Origin: Aureimonas sp. OT7 | GTDB taxonomy: Bacteria > Pseudomonadota > Alphaproteobacteria > Rhizobiales > Rhizobiaceae | Assembly (NCBI RefSeq): GCF_014844055.1 | Contig: NZ_CP062167.1 | Location: forward strand, 1,441,501-1,505,500 | Reading direction: 5' to 3' | Length of the DNA: 64,000 nt | Part shown: piece by piece, positions 1 through 10,193 of the stretch | How positions within the stretch are numbered: position 1 is the first letter of the stretch | Layout: each line of letters starts with the position of its first letter | Translations under genes and position numbers: made by a program | The notes under the pieces: model-generated | Databases searched by the model: none | The model's input: the letters and a program-made list of their open reading frames with translations, nothing else | What the model was told of the DNA's origin: nothing

Positions 1-885
1 GGCCTGCCTTACCTGTCCGTTGCCTGCTCGCTGCCGGTCGAAGTCGATCCTGCCTTGCCTCCGCCCTATATCGGCTGGCCATACGACCCCTCGCCACAAG
101 GCTTGAAGCGCAATCGCGGCGGCAGGCGGGTCGCCGACATGATCCTCAGGCCGCAGCGTCAGGCGATCAAGCGGGCCGCAGCGCTGCTGGGCGTCGATGG
201 CGTCGAGCGGATCGAGGATTGTCTGTCGTCGCTGGCCACACTGTCGCAGACCGTCGCCGAGTTCGATTTCCCTCGCGCTGACGATACGCATGTCCGCCCG
301 CTGGGCCCATTCCGCCGCTTCCGGCCGGTATCCCTTTTCGCGCCGAAGGAACGTCGCCCGCTTGTCTACGCGTCCTTCGGCACGATGCAGGGGCATAGGC
401 TGGACCTGTTCAAGGCTGTCGCCGCCGCCTGCAGGACGCTGGGATTGCGGCTTGTCGTCGCGCATTGCGGCGGGCTCGACGCGGACGGGGCCGCCGGCAT
501 CGACGCCGAACTCGTCACCGATTTCGTCGATCAGCGCGCCATGCTGCGGCAGGCGACGATCTGCGTAACCCATGGCGGGCTGAATACGGCACTCGATGCC
601 GTCGAGGCCGGCGTGCCGATGCTGGTTCTGCCCATGGCCTTCGACCAGCCCGGCGTCGCCGCCCGCGTCGCGCATCACGGGATCGGCCTGGCCCTGACGC
701 CGCGCAAGGTGGATCGCCACAGCGTCGAGGCTGCGCTGTTGCGGCTGATGGCAGAGCCCGGATTTGCGCGCAATGCCGAACGTATCGGCCGCAGCATCGC
801 GGCGACCGGCGGTGCGGCGGAGGCGGCCCGCCTGGCGGAGGTGCTGTGCGGCGGCCAACCGTTGCGGATGGACCGTGCCGGGTGA
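1..885 (+). CDS. crtX: Zeaxanthin glucosyltransferase CrtX, 3' part
   Basis: This is the C-terminal ~294 residues of a family 1 (UGT-like) glycosyltransferase that adds glucose to the hydroxyl groups of zeaxanthin. The frame is open from base 1 (GLPYLSVAC..., then the CrtX-typical proline-rich PALPPPYIGWPYD), so the true start lies upstream. The donor-sugar-binding half is visible: RPLVYASFGTMQG, and the plant-UGT-like signature around CVTHGGLNTALDAVEAGVPMLVLP with an FDQPG box. The stop at 883-885 overlaps the GTG start of crtY, so the two are probably translationally coupled. Being first in crtX-Y-I-B identifies it as CrtX and not a macrolide glycosyltransferase. What lies upstream (another crt gene or a promoter) cannot be seen. 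Confidence 0.9.
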   Translation, partial: GLPYLSVACSLPVEVDPALPPPYIGWPYDPSPQGLKRNRGGRRVADMILRPQRQAIKRAAALLGVDGVERIEDCLSSLATLSQTVAEFDFPRADDTHVRPLGPFRRFRPVSLFAPKERRPLVYASFGTMQGHRLDLFKAVAAACRTLGLRLVVAHCGGLDADGAAGIDAELVTDFVDQRAMLRQATICVTHGGLNTALDAVEAGVPMLVLPMAFDQPGVAARVAHHGIGLALTPRKVDRHSVEAALLRLMAEPGFARNAERIGRSIAATGGAAEAARLAEVLCGGQPLRMDRAG

Positions 886-2042
886 GGGCGGTCGGATGCA
901 TCATCGTGGGGGGTGGACTGGCCGGCGGCCTTGCCGCCTACCGACTGGCCACCCTGCGGCCCGAGATCGAGATCATGCTGATCGAAAGCGCGGCGACCGC
1001 AGGTGGCAACCATACATGGTCGTTCCACGCGGGCGACCTGTCTGCCGCGCAGCATCGCTGGCTCGACCCGTTCGTGGATCATCGCTGGCCGCGCTACGCG
1101 GTCGCATTCCCACGGCGGTCCCGCGTGATCGAAACGGGCTATGCGTCGATCTCCTCGGCCCGCTTTGGCGCGGTATTGCGTGAGGCGCTGGGCGACCGCC
1201 TCGTCTGCGGCGTCCCTGTCCGCGCCCTGCGCGCCGACGGCGTCGATCTTGCGGACGGACGGTCGATCGCCGCCAGCGCGGTGGTGGACGCGCGCGGATA
1301 TCGGCCGGATGCGGCGCTGGACGTCCGCTTCCAGAAATTCGTCGGGCTGGAACTCGCCATCCGGGCGCCGGGGCCGGAGATGCCGATCGTGATGGACGCG
1401 ACCGTCCCGCAGAAGGACGGCTACCGCTTCGTCTACACGCTGCCCTTCGCAGAGGACCGCATCCTGGTGGAGGACACCTATTATTCGGATGGCCCCGAAA
1501 CGCCGGAGCAGGCGCTTGCGGACGGCATCCGCGCCTATGCGCAGACCAGGGGCTGGGGCCCGGCGGAAATCCTGCGGCGCGAGGCCGGCGTCCTGCCGAT
1601 CGCCCTCGGCGGCGACCTCAAGGCCTATCTGGCACAGGCCGGCGGCGTCGTGCCGCTGGGCCTGCGGGCGGGGCTCTTCCATCCGACGACGGGATACAGC
1701 CTGCCCGACGCCGTCCGTACGGCAGACCTGATCGCGACGCAGCCGGACATGGCGACCGCCCCGCTGGCCGCTGCGGTCACGCGACATTCATTGGCCGAGT
1801 GGCGGGCGCGTCGGATATTCCGGCTGCTCAACCGGCTGCTGTTCCTGGGGGCGGGAGATGGCGAGCGGCGCGACATATTGGAGCATTTTCACCGTTTGCC
1901 GGATACGACGATCGCACGCTTCTACGCGGCGCGGCTGTCGCCTGCGGACATCATACGCATCTTCGCCGGCAAACCGCCGATGCCGGTGCGACGTGCCCTG
2001 TCGATCCTGATGGATGGACGGCCGGCCAGGGAGGCCTCATGA
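882..2042 (+). CDS. crtY: Lycopene beta-cyclase CrtY
   Basis: Flavoprotein of 386 aa that cyclises both ends of lycopene to give beta-carotene. It opens with an N-terminal dinucleotide-binding motif, CIIVGGGLAGGLAAYRLA, followed by the cyclase-typical GGNHTWSFH and, near the C-terminal third, the LRAGLFHPTTGYSLPDAV segment. Length matches bacterial CrtY (about 380-390 aa). I chose GTG at 882 because it places the nucleotide-binding motif at residue ~6 and overlaps the crtX stop by four bases. The open frame extends further upstream, but that stretch is out of frame with crtX and reads as arginine-rich shadow. The stop overlaps the crtI ATG at 2039. Confidence 0.95.
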   Translation: MRAVGCIIVGGGLAGGLAAYRLATLRPEIEIMLIESAATAGGNHTWSFHAGDLSAAQHRWLDPFVDHRWPRYAVAFPRRSRVIETGYASISSARFGAVLREALGDRLVCGVPVRALRADGVDLADGRSIAASAVVDARGYRPDAALDVRFQKFVGLELAIRAPGPEMPIVMDATVPQKDGYRFVYTLPFAEDRILVEDTYYSDGPETPEQALADGIRAYAQTRGWGPAEILRREAGVLPIALGGDLKAYLAQAGGVVPLGLRAGLFHPTTGYSLPDAVRTADLIATQPDMATAPLAAAVTRHSLAEWRARRIFRLLNRLLFLGAGDGERRDILEHFHRLPDTTIARFYAARLSPADIIRIFAGKPPMPVRRALSILMDGRPAREAS

Positions 2043-3535
2043 CTTCGCACAAGGCGCGACGCGCCATCGTGATCGGCTCCGGGTTCGGCGGCATCGCGGC
2101 TGCCATCCGCCTTCAGGCGGGCGGCATCGAAACGACCGTGCTGGAGCGCCGCGACGCGCCCGGCGGGCGGGCCTATGTCTATCGCGACAGCGGATTTACC
2201 TTCGATGGCGGGCCCACCGTCATAACCGACCCGACCGCGCTGGAAGAGGTGTTCGAGGTGGCCGGGGCGACGCTGTCGGACTACGTCACCATGCTGCCGG
2301 TGTCGCCGTTCTACCGGCTGATGTGGGAAGACGGCAGCATCTTCGACTACGCCAACGACCAATGCCAGATCGACCGGCAGATACAGGCGATGAACCCGTC
2401 GGACGTCGCGGGATACCGGCGCTTTCTCGACTATTCGCGCGCCGTCTTTGCCGAGGGGTATCTGAAGCTCGGCGCGGTTCCCTTCCTGCATTTCCGCGAC
2501 ATGGTGCGGGCCGGGCCGCAACTGGCCCGCCTGCAGGCATGGCGAAGCGTCTATGCCAAGGTTGCGAGCTTCATCGAGGACGAGCGCCTGCGCCAGGCAT
2601 TCTCCTTCCATTCGCTGCTCGTCGGCGGCAATCCCTTCGCCACCTCGTCGATCTATGCGCTGATCCATGCGCTCGAGCGGGAATGGGGTGTCTGGTTTCC
2701 CAAGGGCGGCACCGGCGCCCTGATCGACGGCATGGTGCGCCTGTTCACCGATATCGGCGGCGGGCTGGAGCTGAATGCCGATGTCGCCGAGATCACCATG
2801 GCGGACGGGCGCGCAACCGGTGTCCGGCTGGCGGACGGGCGCACGCTGCAGGCCGACATCGTGGTGTCCAATGCCGATGTCGTGCACACGTACGGTGCGC
2901 TCCTCGGCGGTCACGAACGGGGCCGGCGCGCCGCCCGGAAGCTGGAGTCGCGGCGGCACTCCATGTCGCTGTTCGTCATTTATTTCGGGCTGGACAGGCT
3001 GCACGACCATCTGGCGCATCATACGGTGCTGTTCGGCCCGCGCTATCGCGCGCTGATCCGGGAGATATTCAACGGGCCGGACGTGGCGGACGATTTCTCG
3101 CTGTACCTGCACAGCCCCTGCATCACCGATCCCTCGCTGGCGCCGCCGGGGATGGGCAGCTACTACGTGCTGTCGCCCGTGCCGCATCTCGGCAACGCCG
3201 ACGTCGACTGGCAGATAGCCGGGCCCGCCTACCGTGACCGCATCCTCGACTATCTCGAGGCGCGGCACATGCCGGGCCTCAGGCAACAACTCGTCACCTG
3301 CCGGATTTTCACGCCGGACGATTTTCGCGATACGCTGAACGCCCATCTGGGAAGCGCCTTCTCGCTGGAGCCGATCCTGACGCAGTCGGCGTATTTCCGC
3401 GTCCACAACCGCGACCGTGAGATACCGAACCTCTATTTCGTGGGAGCCGGCACCCACCCTGGAGCCGGCGTGCCCGGCGTGGTCGCGTCGGCCAAGGCGA
3501 CGGCCGGCCTGGTTCTGGAGGATGCGTCGCGATGA
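2039..3535 (+). CDS. crtI: Phytoene desaturase CrtI
   Basis: Bacterial-type phytoene desaturase of 498 aa, converting phytoene to lycopene through successive FAD-dependent dehydrogenations at the membrane. The Rossmann motif AIVIGSGFGGIAAAIRLQ lies at residues ~9-26, followed by the ERRDAPGGRAYVY segment. The C-terminal signature NLYFVGAGTHPGAGVPGVV, which binds FAD, is intact. Length matches the family (about 490-510 aa). ATG 2039 overlaps the crtY stop, and its own stop overlaps the crtB ATG (ATGA), so crtY-I-B read as a tightly coupled unit. The product feeds CrtY. No sign of damage. Confidence 0.96.
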   Translation: MTSHKARRAIVIGSGFGGIAAAIRLQAGGIETTVLERRDAPGGRAYVYRDSGFTFDGGPTVITDPTALEEVFEVAGATLSDYVTMLPVSPFYRLMWEDGSIFDYANDQCQIDRQIQAMNPSDVAGYRRFLDYSRAVFAEGYLKLGAVPFLHFRDMVRAGPQLARLQAWRSVYAKVASFIEDERLRQAFSFHSLLVGGNPFATSSIYALIHALEREWGVWFPKGGTGALIDGMVRLFTDIGGGLELNADVAEITMADGRATGVRLADGRTLQADIVVSNADVVHTYGALLGGHERGRRAARKLESRRHSMSLFVIYFGLDRLHDHLAHHTVLFGPRYRALIREIFNGPDVADDFSLYLHSPCITDPSLAPPGMGSYYVLSPVPHLGNADVDWQIAGPAYRDRILDYLEARHMPGLRQQLVTCRIFTPDDFRDTLNAHLGSAFSLEPILTQSAYFRVHNRDREIPNLYFVGAGTHPGAGVPGVVASAKATAGLVLEDASR

Positions 3536-4467
3536 GCCCCGGGGAGATCGAAGCCCATGCGCTGGGAGCGATCGACAAGGGCTCGGCCAGCTTCGCCGCC
3601 GCCGCGCGCATGTTCGACAGGCGGACGCGCACCAGCGTCGTGCTTCTGTACGCCTGGTGCCGGCACTGCGACGATGTCATCGACGGGCAAAGCCTCGGCA
3701 GCCGGTCATGGCAGGCGGATGGCGGCGGGCTGGAGCGGCTGGCCGGGCTGATGCGGGAGACGACGGCGGCCCTGGACGGGGTGCCCGGCGGACCGGCATT
3801 CGCCGGGCTGGCGCTGGTGGCGCACCGGCATGGGCTTGCGCGGGAGGACCTCTACGAACATCTGGAGGGCTTCGGCATGGACGTGCGGGGAGAGCGTTAC
3901 GATACGCTCGCCCAACTCCTCGTCTATTGCCACCGCGTCGCCGGTGTCGTCGGCCTGATGATGGCGCGCATCATGGACGTCACCGATACGCCCACCCTGG
4001 CGCGAGCCGCGGATCTGGGGCTGGCATTCCAGTTGACGAACATCGCGCGCGACATCGTCGACGATGCGCGGGCCGGCCGGGTCTATGTCCCGCAGGACTG
4101 GATGGTGGAGGAGGGGCTGGTGCCCGAGGATCTGGGCGATCCCGCCCATGCCGAGGCGATTGCCCGGCTGCGCAGGCGCCTGGTACTCGCCGCTGAGCCT
4201 TATTACGCGTCGGCGCGCGCCGGCATAGACAGGCTGCCGCGCCGCTCGGCCCTGGCCATCGCCGCCGCGCACGGCATTTATCGCCGCATCGGACTGAAAC
4301 TCGTGGCAAATGCTTCGATGCCTTACAATCATCGCGTTTCAACCACGCGCGCGGAAAAGCTGGTCGAGTTCGGCCGTGCCGCTACGATCGCGGCCTTGCG
4401 CCGCCCGCGGCGCGGCGAGCCGCCTGTTCCGCCTTCACCGTTCCGGCAGCGCGCAGTTCTTCGCTGA
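3532..4467 (+). CDS. crtB: Phytoene synthase CrtB
   Basis: Squalene/phytoene synthase family protein of 311 aa that condenses two geranylgeranyl diphosphates head-to-head to phytoene. The first aspartate motif (DDVID, residues 47-51) is preceded by the characteristic LLYAWCRHC. The second lies in FQLTNIARDIVDDARAGRVYVP (about residues 165-186). These bind the substrate diphosphates through Mg2+. ATG 3532 overlaps the crtI stop. The last 86 bases overlap, tail to tail, the end of crtZ on the opposite strand. Substrate comes from CrtE, encoded convergently. Confidence 0.96.
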   Translation: MSPGEIEAHALGAIDKGSASFAAAARMFDRRTRTSVVLLYAWCRHCDDVIDGQSLGSRSWQADGGGLERLAGLMRETTAALDGVPGGPAFAGLALVAHRHGLAREDLYEHLEGFGMDVRGERYDTLAQLLVYCHRVAGVVGLMMARIMDVTDTPTLARAADLGLAFQLTNIARDIVDDARAGRVYVPQDWMVEEGLVPEDLGDPAHAEAIARLRRRLVLAAEPYYASARAGIDRLPRRSALAIAAAHGIYRRIGLKLVANASMPYNHRVSTTRAEKLVEFGRAATIAALRRPRRGEPPVPPSPFRQRAVLR

Positions 4468-4906
4468 GCTTGTCGACGGGCGGGGCGTAGAGGAAACCGA
4501 AGGAAACGCAGCCCTCGCGCCCTTCCACGGCGTGGTGCATGCGGTGCGCCTGCACGAGACGCTTCACATAGCCTTTGTGTGGAATGTGCCGGAACGGCCA
4601 GCGCTGGTGGACGAGCCCGTCATGGACGACGAAATAGAAGAACCCATAGAGCGTCATGCCGGCGGCGATGGCGCCGGCAACCGGGTAGCCGGTGCTGCCG
4701 AGGATGAACAGGCCGATGGCGAGTATCGAAAATACGACCGCATACAGGTCGTTCTTCTCGAAAAGACCCTCGTGCGGCTCGTGATGGCTTTTGTGCCAGC
4801 CCCAACCGAAGCCGTGCATGATGTATTTATGCGCCGCCCAGGCGACCAGCTCCATCGCCGCGAAGACCAGGATGGCGATGACAACGAGGCCTGTCCAACT
4901 CGTCAT
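4382..4906 (-). CDS. crtZ: Beta-carotene hydroxylase CrtZ
   Basis: Membrane di-iron hydroxylase of 174 aa that converts beta-carotene to zeaxanthin. All four histidine clusters of the fatty-acid-hydroxylase superfamily are present: HKYIMH (27-31), HKSHHEPH (38-45), HDGLVHQRWPFRH, and HRMHH (121-125). Hydrophobic segments near residues 5-25, 55-75 and 76-95 fit a membrane protein. ATG 4906 overlaps the crtE stop (4903-4905). The open frame continues far upstream on this strand, but those residues are shadow of crtE and idi. The C-terminal basic/Ala-rich tail overlaps the 3' end of crtB. Confidence 0.95.
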   Translation of the reverse strand: MTSWTGLVVIAILVFAAMELVAWAAHKYIMHGFGWGWHKSHHEPHEGLFEKNDLYAVVFSILAIGLFILGSTGYPVAGAIAAGMTLYGFFYFVVHDGLVHQRWPFRHIPHKGYVKRLVQAHRMHHAVEGREGCVSFGFLYAPPVDKLSEELRAAGTVKAEQAARRAAGGARPRS

Positions 4907-5850
4907 GACAGCGATACTCCCTGCGTGCGGGCTGTTCGGACGATCAGCGCCGCCTGACCCTGAAACACGCCATCGAGCGCGCTGGACATGCGGCAGTCCC
5001 GGCCGAATACGCTTTCCAGCGTGGCATGTGCCGCATCCAGGTGCTGGTTGAGGCGAACCTGCGTTCCCGCTGTTCCCTCCTGCTGCAGCAGCGTGGCCTT
5101 GGCGCTGTCCTTGCCGATATCCTTGCCGATGGCGAGGGGGTCTCCGGAGGTGTCGAGCAGGTCGTCGTAAAGTTGGAAAGCATGGCCGAGATGCTCCGCG
5201 AAATCGGCCAGAGCGCGTTTGCGCATCGTGTCGGCCCGGGCAATCGCGGCGCCCATGGCCACCGAGGCGCCGATGAGCGCGCCCGTCTTGAGGGCGTTGA
5301 CGGCTTCCGGGTCGGCGCCCTTGTCGCCGGCAGCGTTGCGCAGGTCGCGGAACTGGCCCGCGACGAGGCCGCGCGTGCCTACCGCCCCGGACAGGATCTT
5401 CGTCAACTCGTTGCGCGTCACGGCATCGGTGCCGCGCAGGGTCGCCACGGTGGAGAATGCACCCGACAGAAGCGCGATCGCCGCAAGGATGGCGACATCC
5501 TCGCCGAAGGCGCGATGCGTCGCCGGCTGGCCGCGCCGCATCCGGGCATCGTCCATGCAGGGGAGGTCGTCCAGAATCAGCGATGCCGTGTGCACCATCT
5601 CGGCGGCGCATCCCGCGTCGATCGCGGGTGCGAGCGGCCCGCCGAGATCCTCGCAAACCAACGCCGTCAGCAAGGGGCGCAGGCGTTTGCCGCCGGCGGT
5701 CAGCGCCGAGGATATGGCGTCGCTCAGCCCCGGGTCGCGGCCGGCAACCTCCACTGCAAGCTCCGACAGGCGCTTGTTCACCCTGCGGCGAAGCTCTTCC
5801 AGGTGGTCGGCATGCGAAGGCGTTGGCAAGGCTTCTATGCTCCCGGACAA
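4903..5850 (-). CDS. crtE: Geranylgeranyl diphosphate synthase CrtE
   Basis: Short-chain polyprenyl synthase of 315 aa supplying GGPP to CrtB. The first Asp-rich motif reads DDLPCMDD (94-101), with the insertion typical of bacterial type II GGPP/FPP synthases, followed by RRGQPATH. The second is YDDLLD (228-233). The furthest upstream start is TTG 5850, and an in-frame TAG lies shortly above it. No ATG or GTG precedes the conserved region, so the rare start is a best estimate (TTG at 5829 is the alternative). Co-oriented with crtZ through a four-base overlap and divergent from idi; the 113-bp gap probably holds promoters for both. An FPP synthase is the main alternative, but context favours GGPP. 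Confidence 0.92.
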   Translation of the reverse strand: MSGSIEALPTPSHADHLEELRRRVNKRLSELAVEVAGRDPGLSDAISSALTAGGKRLRPLLTALVCEDLGGPLAPAIDAGCAAEMVHTASLILDDLPCMDDARMRRGQPATHRAFGEDVAILAAIALLSGAFSTVATLRGTDAVTRNELTKILSGAVGTRGLVAGQFRDLRNAAGDKGADPEAVNALKTGALIGASVAMGAAIARADTMRKRALADFAEHLGHAFQLYDDLLDTSGDPLAIGKDIGKDSAKATLLQQEGTAGTQVRLNQHLDAAHATLESVFGRDCRMSSALDGVFQGQAALIVRTARTQGVSLS

Positions 5851-5963
5851 TGGGGCGGTTGCGCCCGCATCCCAGCGGTCTATCTAGTGCGCGAGACACG
5901 ATTGTAAGCACCTTTCCGCGCGGATCGAAAGCGGGGGGCGAAGGGCAGGGAAACGATGGCGTG

Positions 5964-7004
5964 ATGAACAGACACCGGGGCGACATCGGTGACCGCAAGA
6001 ACGACCATATCGACCTTGTCCTGTCGGGGGCGGGGACGGTGACGGAGCGCGCCGGCGGCTTGTCGTCCATCAGGTTCGAGCATGTGGCCCTGCCGGAGAT
6101 CGACATGGATTCGATCGATCTCACCACGCGCTTCCTTGGGCGGCGCCTGGCAGCCCCCCTGCTCATCAGCTCCATGACCGGCGGTCCGGAGCGGGCCGGC
6201 TTCATCAATGAGCGGCTGGCCGAGGCGGCGCAGCAGTTGAAGATCGCCCTGGCGGTCGGCTCGCAGCGAATCGCGCTGGAGGGCCGCGCCTGCGGGGGGC
6301 TGACGGCGGACCTCAGGCGGCGTGCGCCGGACATACCGCTGCTGGCGAATATCGGCGCGGTGCAACTGGTGGCGGGCCTTGGCGCGGACGGCGCGCGCCG
6401 CGCCGTCGACATGCTGGAGGCCGACGCGCTTATTCTGCATCTCAACCCGCTGCAGGAGGCGATCCAGCCGGGTGGCAACCATGATTTTCGTGGCATCCTC
6501 GCGGCGATCGAGGCTTTGACGCCGACCCTCGGCGTGCCCGTCATCGCCAAGGAGGTGGGGGCGGGGTTGTCCGCGCCGGTCGCCCGCAGGCTGGTCGATG
6601 CGGGTGTCGCCGCGATCGACGTCGCGGGCACGGGCGGTACGTCCTTCGCCGCGATCGAGGCGCAACGCCACGGCGATCCGGCGATGCGGGCGGCTGCGGC
6701 GGCCTTCGCGGACTGGGGGGTGCCGACGGCCCAGGCGATTGCCGACGTGCGGGCGGCCTGCCCTGGAACGACCGTCATCGGTTCGGGTGGGGTGCGCACG
6801 GGTGTCAACATCGCCCGCGTGCTGCGCCTCGGCGCGGACATGGCCGGGCAGGCGGCCGCCGGCCTCGGCGCGGCGGACCACTCAACCGACGCGGTGATTT
6901 CACATTTCTCGGCCATCATCTGGCAGTTGCGGGTCGCCTGCTTCTGCACCGGGTCGGCGGATATCGCCGCCCTTGCGCAGGCGCGGCTGCTGCCGCCTCT
7001 GTAA
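5964..7004 (+). CDS. fni: Isopentenyl-diphosphate delta-isomerase, type 2 (FMN-dependent)
   Basis: Type 2 IPP isomerase of 346 aa, interconverting isopentenyl and dimethylallyl diphosphate with FMN, NADPH and Mg2+. Recognisable segments are [11 protein letters not shown] at the N-terminus, [56 protein letters not shown] and a phosphate-binding [13 protein letters not shown]. These define a TIM-barrel flavoprotein, not the Nudix type 1 enzyme. ATG 5964 has an AGGG-rich ribosome site about 10 bases upstream and matches family length. The longer open frame upstream is shadow. Position next to crtE places it in carotenoid precursor supply. Confidence 0.94.
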   Translation: MNRHRGDIGDRKNDHIDLVLSGAGTVTERAGGLSSIRFEHVALPEIDMDSIDLTTRFLGRRLAAPLLISSMTGGPERAGFINERLAEAAQQLKIALAVGSQRIALEGRACGGLTADLRRRAPDIPLLANIGAVQLVAGLGADGARRAVDMLEADALILHLNPLQEAIQPGGNHDFRGILAAIEALTPTLGVPVIAKEVGAGLSAPVARRLVDAGVAAIDVAGTGGTSFAAIEAQRHGDPAMRAAAAAFADWGVPTAQAIADVRAACPGTTVIGSGGVRTGVNIARVLRLGADMAGQAAAGLGAADHSTDAVISHFSAIIWQLRVACFCTGSADIAALAQARLLPPL

Positions 7005-7077
7005 AATGCCTTCCATCCGGGGCCTTTCGGCTCTACGAAACGTCCACACACGAATCTGAATGGCCGAAGGACGCGAC

Positions 7078-8097
7078 ATGGCGAGAACGCTGACCACCTA
7101 TCTGGAAACCGGCAGCCGGGATGTCGCGGAACTGGTCCGGCAACTGGCCGACGCCGCGCTCGAGCTGGCGGGGCTGATCGCCGCCGGCGCGGTCGGCGGA
7201 GAGGCGGTGGGCGACGCGCACAATGGCGGCGGCGATGTGCAGAAGGCCCTGGACGTTGCGGCGGACCGCCTGTTCGTGGCGGCGGCGCGCCGCGCCCCGG
7301 TGGCGTTCTACGGTTCGGAAGAGCAGGACGACGCTCAGCCCATTGCAGCGGACGGTACGCTGGCGCTGGCCATCGATCCGCTCGACGGCTCGTCCAACAT
7401 CGAGACCAATGTTTCCATCGGCACGATCTTCTCCGTCCTGCCCGTCACCGATGCGCACCGGGCCGACCCGGCCACCGTATTCCGGCAGAAGGGCCGCGAT
7501 CAGCTTGCGGCCGGCTTCTTCGTCTACGGGCCGCAATTGATGCTCGTCGTATCGCTGGGCAAGGGCACGCAGGTTTTCCTGCACGCGCCCGGCGCCGCCG
7601 ATTTCGTCGAAGTCAACGCCGGAATGGTTATCCCAGAAAAGGCTAAAGAATTTTCCATCAACGCCTCGAACCGGCGCTATTGGGATACCCCGATCCGCCA
7701 CTACATCGATGACTGCCTTGCCGGCGCCGACGGCCCCCGGGCGCGCAATTTCAACATGCGCTGGGTGGCTTCTGCCGTAGCGGATGCCTATCGCATCTTC
7801 CTGCGAGGGGGCATCTACCTTTATCCTGGCGATACGCGCGAGGGTTACGCGGACGGGCGCATCCGGCTGGTTTACGAAGCCAACCCGATCGCCTTCCTGG
7901 CGGAGCAGGCGGGCGGCGCCGGCACGGACGGCCTCCGGCCCCTGCTGGACATCGTGCCCGAGAAACTGCACCAGCGCGTGCCGATCGTTTTCGGATCGCG
8001 CGACGAGGTCATGACCGTGGCGCGCTATGTCAGCGACCCGGAATCCATCGGCCGGGCCTCACCGGTCTTCGGAGATCGCGGCGCGATCAATCTTTGA
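7078..8097 (+). CDS. fbp: Fructose-1,6-bisphosphatase class 1
   Basis: Class I FBPase of 339 aa, hydrolysing fructose 1,6-bisphosphate in gluconeogenesis (or a Calvin cycle). Metal-site residues are seen in YGSEEQDD (~residues 80-87) and in the hallmark AIDPLDGSSNIETN (~98-111). Substrate-binding NASNRRYWD and RWVASAVADAYRIF follow, with the carboxy-terminal LVYEANPIAFLAEQAGG. I chose ATG 7078 (MARTLTTYLE) over ATG 7060 because AAGG sits seven bases before 7078. It lies 48 bp upstream of transketolase. The pairing resembles cbbF-cbbT, but no RuBisCO or phosphoribulokinase is present, so a central-metabolism role is the safer call. Confidence 0.94.
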   Translation: MARTLTTYLETGSRDVAELVRQLADAALELAGLIAAGAVGGEAVGDAHNGGGDVQKALDVAADRLFVAAARRAPVAFYGSEEQDDAQPIAADGTLALAIDPLDGSSNIETNVSIGTIFSVLPVTDAHRADPATVFRQKGRDQLAAGFFVYGPQLMLVVSLGKGTQVFLHAPGAADFVEVNAGMVIPEKAKEFSINASNRRYWDTPIRHYIDDCLAGADGPRARNFNMRWVASAVADAYRIFLRGGIYLYPGDTREGYADGRIRLVYEANPIAFLAEQAGGAGTDGLRPLLDIVPEKLHQRVPIVFGSRDEVMTVARYVSDPESIGRASPVFGDRGAINL

Positions 8098-8145
8098 GAG
8101 TTTGCGGCCTGGTGGTCGCCGGCAATACGAAAAGGAAAGAGTGAC

Positions 8146-10155
8146 ATGAGCGCAGAACCGACGCCCGCAGTTGCCTCGAGCGGCACCGATCACCACCCTC
8201 GCGACATGGCGAATGCAATCCGCGCGCTGGCGATGGATGCCGTGCAGAAGGCCAATTCCGGTCATCCGGGCATGCCGATGGGCATGGCCGACGTGGCGAC
8301 CGTGCTGTTCCAGGACTTCCTGCACGTCGACCCGTCCGATCCGCACTGGCCCGACCGTGACCGCTTCGTGCTGTCGAACGGCCACGGATCGATGCTTCTT
8401 TATGCATTGCACTACCTGCTCGGCTACGAGGACATGACCCTCGACGAGCTCAAGAACTTCCGCCAGATCGGCGCGCGCACGGCGGGGCACCCGGAATACG
8501 GCCACGCTTTGGGCATCGAGACGACCACCGGTCCCCTCGGCCAGGGAATCACCAACGCGGTCGGCTTCGCGCTGGCCGAACGCATGATGAACGCGCGCTT
8601 CGGCGACGATCTGGTCGATCACTACACCTACGTCATCTGCGGCGACGGCTGCCTGATGGAAGGCATCAGCCACGAGGCCATCGACCTTGCCGGACACCTC
8701 AAGCTGAACAAGCTGATCGTCCTGTTCGACGATAACGGCATCTCCATCGACGGCAAGACCGAGCTGTCCACCTCGACCGACCAGGTCGCGCGGTTCAAGG
8801 CGGCCGGCTGGGATTCCTGGCATGTCGACGGCCATGACGTGGACGCGGTACGCGCCGCCATCGAGAGGGCGAAGACGTCCGACAAGCCCGTCATGATCGC
8901 CTGCAAGACGGTGATCGGCTACGGCTCGCCCAAGCTGGCCGGCTCCGAGAAGAGCCATGGCGCACCGCTTGGCGACGAAGAGATCGCCGCGACGCGCAAG
9001 GCGCTTCTCTGGGAGAGCGAGTCCTTCGTCATTCCCGATGCCGTCCTGAAGGGATGGCGCGCCATTGCCGAAAAGAACAAGGAGCGCCGCGCCGAGTGGG
9101 AAAAGCGGCACGCCGCGCACGCCCGCAAGGCCGAGTTCGATGCGGCGGTCGCCTGCGAGTTGCCGGCCGACTTCGCCGAGGCCATGGCCGCCTATCGCCG
9201 GAAGCTGTCGGACGAGGCCCCCAAGCTCGCCACGCGCAAATCCTCCGAGGCGACGCTGGAGGTCATCAACGCGATGACGCCGCTGACCATTGGCGGCTCC
9301 GCCGACCTGACCCATTCGGTCTTTACGCAGACCAAGGGCCTGGCTTCGGTTCAGGCCGGCGATTACGGCGGCCGTTATATCCACTACGGCATCCGCGAGC
9401 ACGCCATGGCCGCGGTGATGAACGGGCTGGCACTGCATGGCGGGTTCATCCCCTATGGCGGCACCTTCCTCGTCTTCGCCGACTACATGCGCGGGGCGAT
9501 GCGCCTGTCTGCACTGATGGGCCAACGCGTCGTCTACGTGCTGACGCATGATTCCATCGGCCTTGGCGAAGATGGCCCGACCCACCAGCCGATCGAGCAT
9601 CTGGCGATGCTGCGTGCGACGCCGAACATGAACGTCTTCCGCCCGGCGGACGCCATCGAGACGGCGGAAGCCTGGGAAATCGCGTTGACGACCACCGACC
9701 GCCCGACGGTTCTGTCGCTGTCCCGCCAGAACCTGCCCACCGTTCGTGCCGGCGACGTTGCGGAAAACCGCTCGAAGCGCGGTGCCTACGTGCTGCGCGA
9801 GGCCGAAGGCGGCGCCCGGCAGGTGACGCTGATCGCCACCGGCTCGGAAATCGAGATCGCACTGGCCGCAGCCGAGACGCTGAAGGGCGAGGGGATCGCC
9901 GCCGCCGTCGTGTCGGCGCCCTGCCTCGACCTGTTCGCCGAACAGGATGCCGGCTACCGGGCCGAAGTGCTCGGCACCGCGCCGCGTGTGGCCATCGAGG
10001 CCGCAAGCGGCTTTGGCTGGGACCGCTGGATCGGCGAGAACGGCCGTTTCATCGGCATGCATGGCTTTGGCGCATCGGGCCCGGCGCCGAAGCTCTATGA
10101 GAAGTTCGGCATCACCGCCGACGCCGTGGCAAAGGCCGCACGAGAGCTTATCTAA
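8146..10155 (+). CDS. tkt: Transketolase
   Basis: Thiamine-diphosphate enzyme of 669 aa of the non-oxidative pentose phosphate pathway. N-terminal ThDP/Mg module: [26 protein letters not shown] and [13 protein letters not shown]. Middle pyrimidine-binding domain: [17 protein letters not shown] and [21 protein letters not shown]-terminal domain: [10 protein letters not shown]. Length equals that of bacterial transketolases. ATG 8146 follows a clear AAAGGAAAGAG ribosome site. Probably transcribed with fbp. A GC-rich hairpin lies just after the stop. Confidence 0.97.
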   Translation: MSAEPTPAVASSGTDHHPRDMANAIRALAMDAVQKANSGHPGMPMGMADVATVLFQDFLHVDPSDPHWPDRDRFVLSNGHGSMLLYALHYLLGYEDMTLDELKNFRQIGARTAGHPEYGHALGIETTTGPLGQGITNAVGFALAERMMNARFGDDLVDHYTYVICGDGCLMEGISHEAIDLAGHLKLNKLIVLFDDNGISIDGKTELSTSTDQVARFKAAGWDSWHVDGHDVDAVRAAIERAKTSDKPVMIACKTVIGYGSPKLAGSEKSHGAPLGDEEIAATRKALLWESESFVIPDAVLKGWRAIAEKNKERRAEWEKRHAAHARKAEFDAAVACELPADFAEAMAAYRRKLSDEAPKLATRKSSEATLEVINAMTPLTIGGSADLTHSVFTQTKGLASVQAGDYGGRYIHYGIREHAMAAVMNGLALHGGFIPYGGTFLVFADYMRGAMRLSALMGQRVVYVLTHDSIGLGEDGPTHQPIEHLAMLRATPNMNVFRPADAIETAEAWEIALTTTDRPTVLSLSRQNLPTVRAGDVAENRSKRGAYVLREAEGGARQVTLIATGSEIEIALAAAETLKGEGIAAAVVSAPCLDLFAEQDAGYRAEVLGTAPRVAIEAASGFGWDRWIGENGRFIGMHGFGASGPAPKLYEKFGITADAVAKAARELI

Positions 10156-10171
10156 AGCCCTGCGACAGGCT

Positions 10172-10193
10172 GGCCCGGCATTGCCGCCGGGCC
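10172..10193 (+). terminator. GC-rich hairpin after tkt
   Basis: Perfect 8-bp stem GGCCCGGC / GCCGGGCC with a 6-base loop, 17 bases after the transketolase stop. There is no following T-run, so it is not a canonical intrinsic terminator. It may stabilise the 3' end or stall polymerase. Confidence 0.35.

Noticed and set aside
4907..7051. Long minus-strand extension in front of crtZ, apparently a fused 889-residue protein
   Set aside because: The extra residues are antisense to idi and out of frame over crtE; crtZ has its own ATG at 4906 overlapping the crtE stop.
7078..10155. Calvin-cycle (cbb) operon from adjacent fbp and tkt
   Set aside because: No RuBisCO, phosphoribulokinase or CbbR is present, and the CbbY-like gene is 53 kb away; both enzymes are normal central metabolism.
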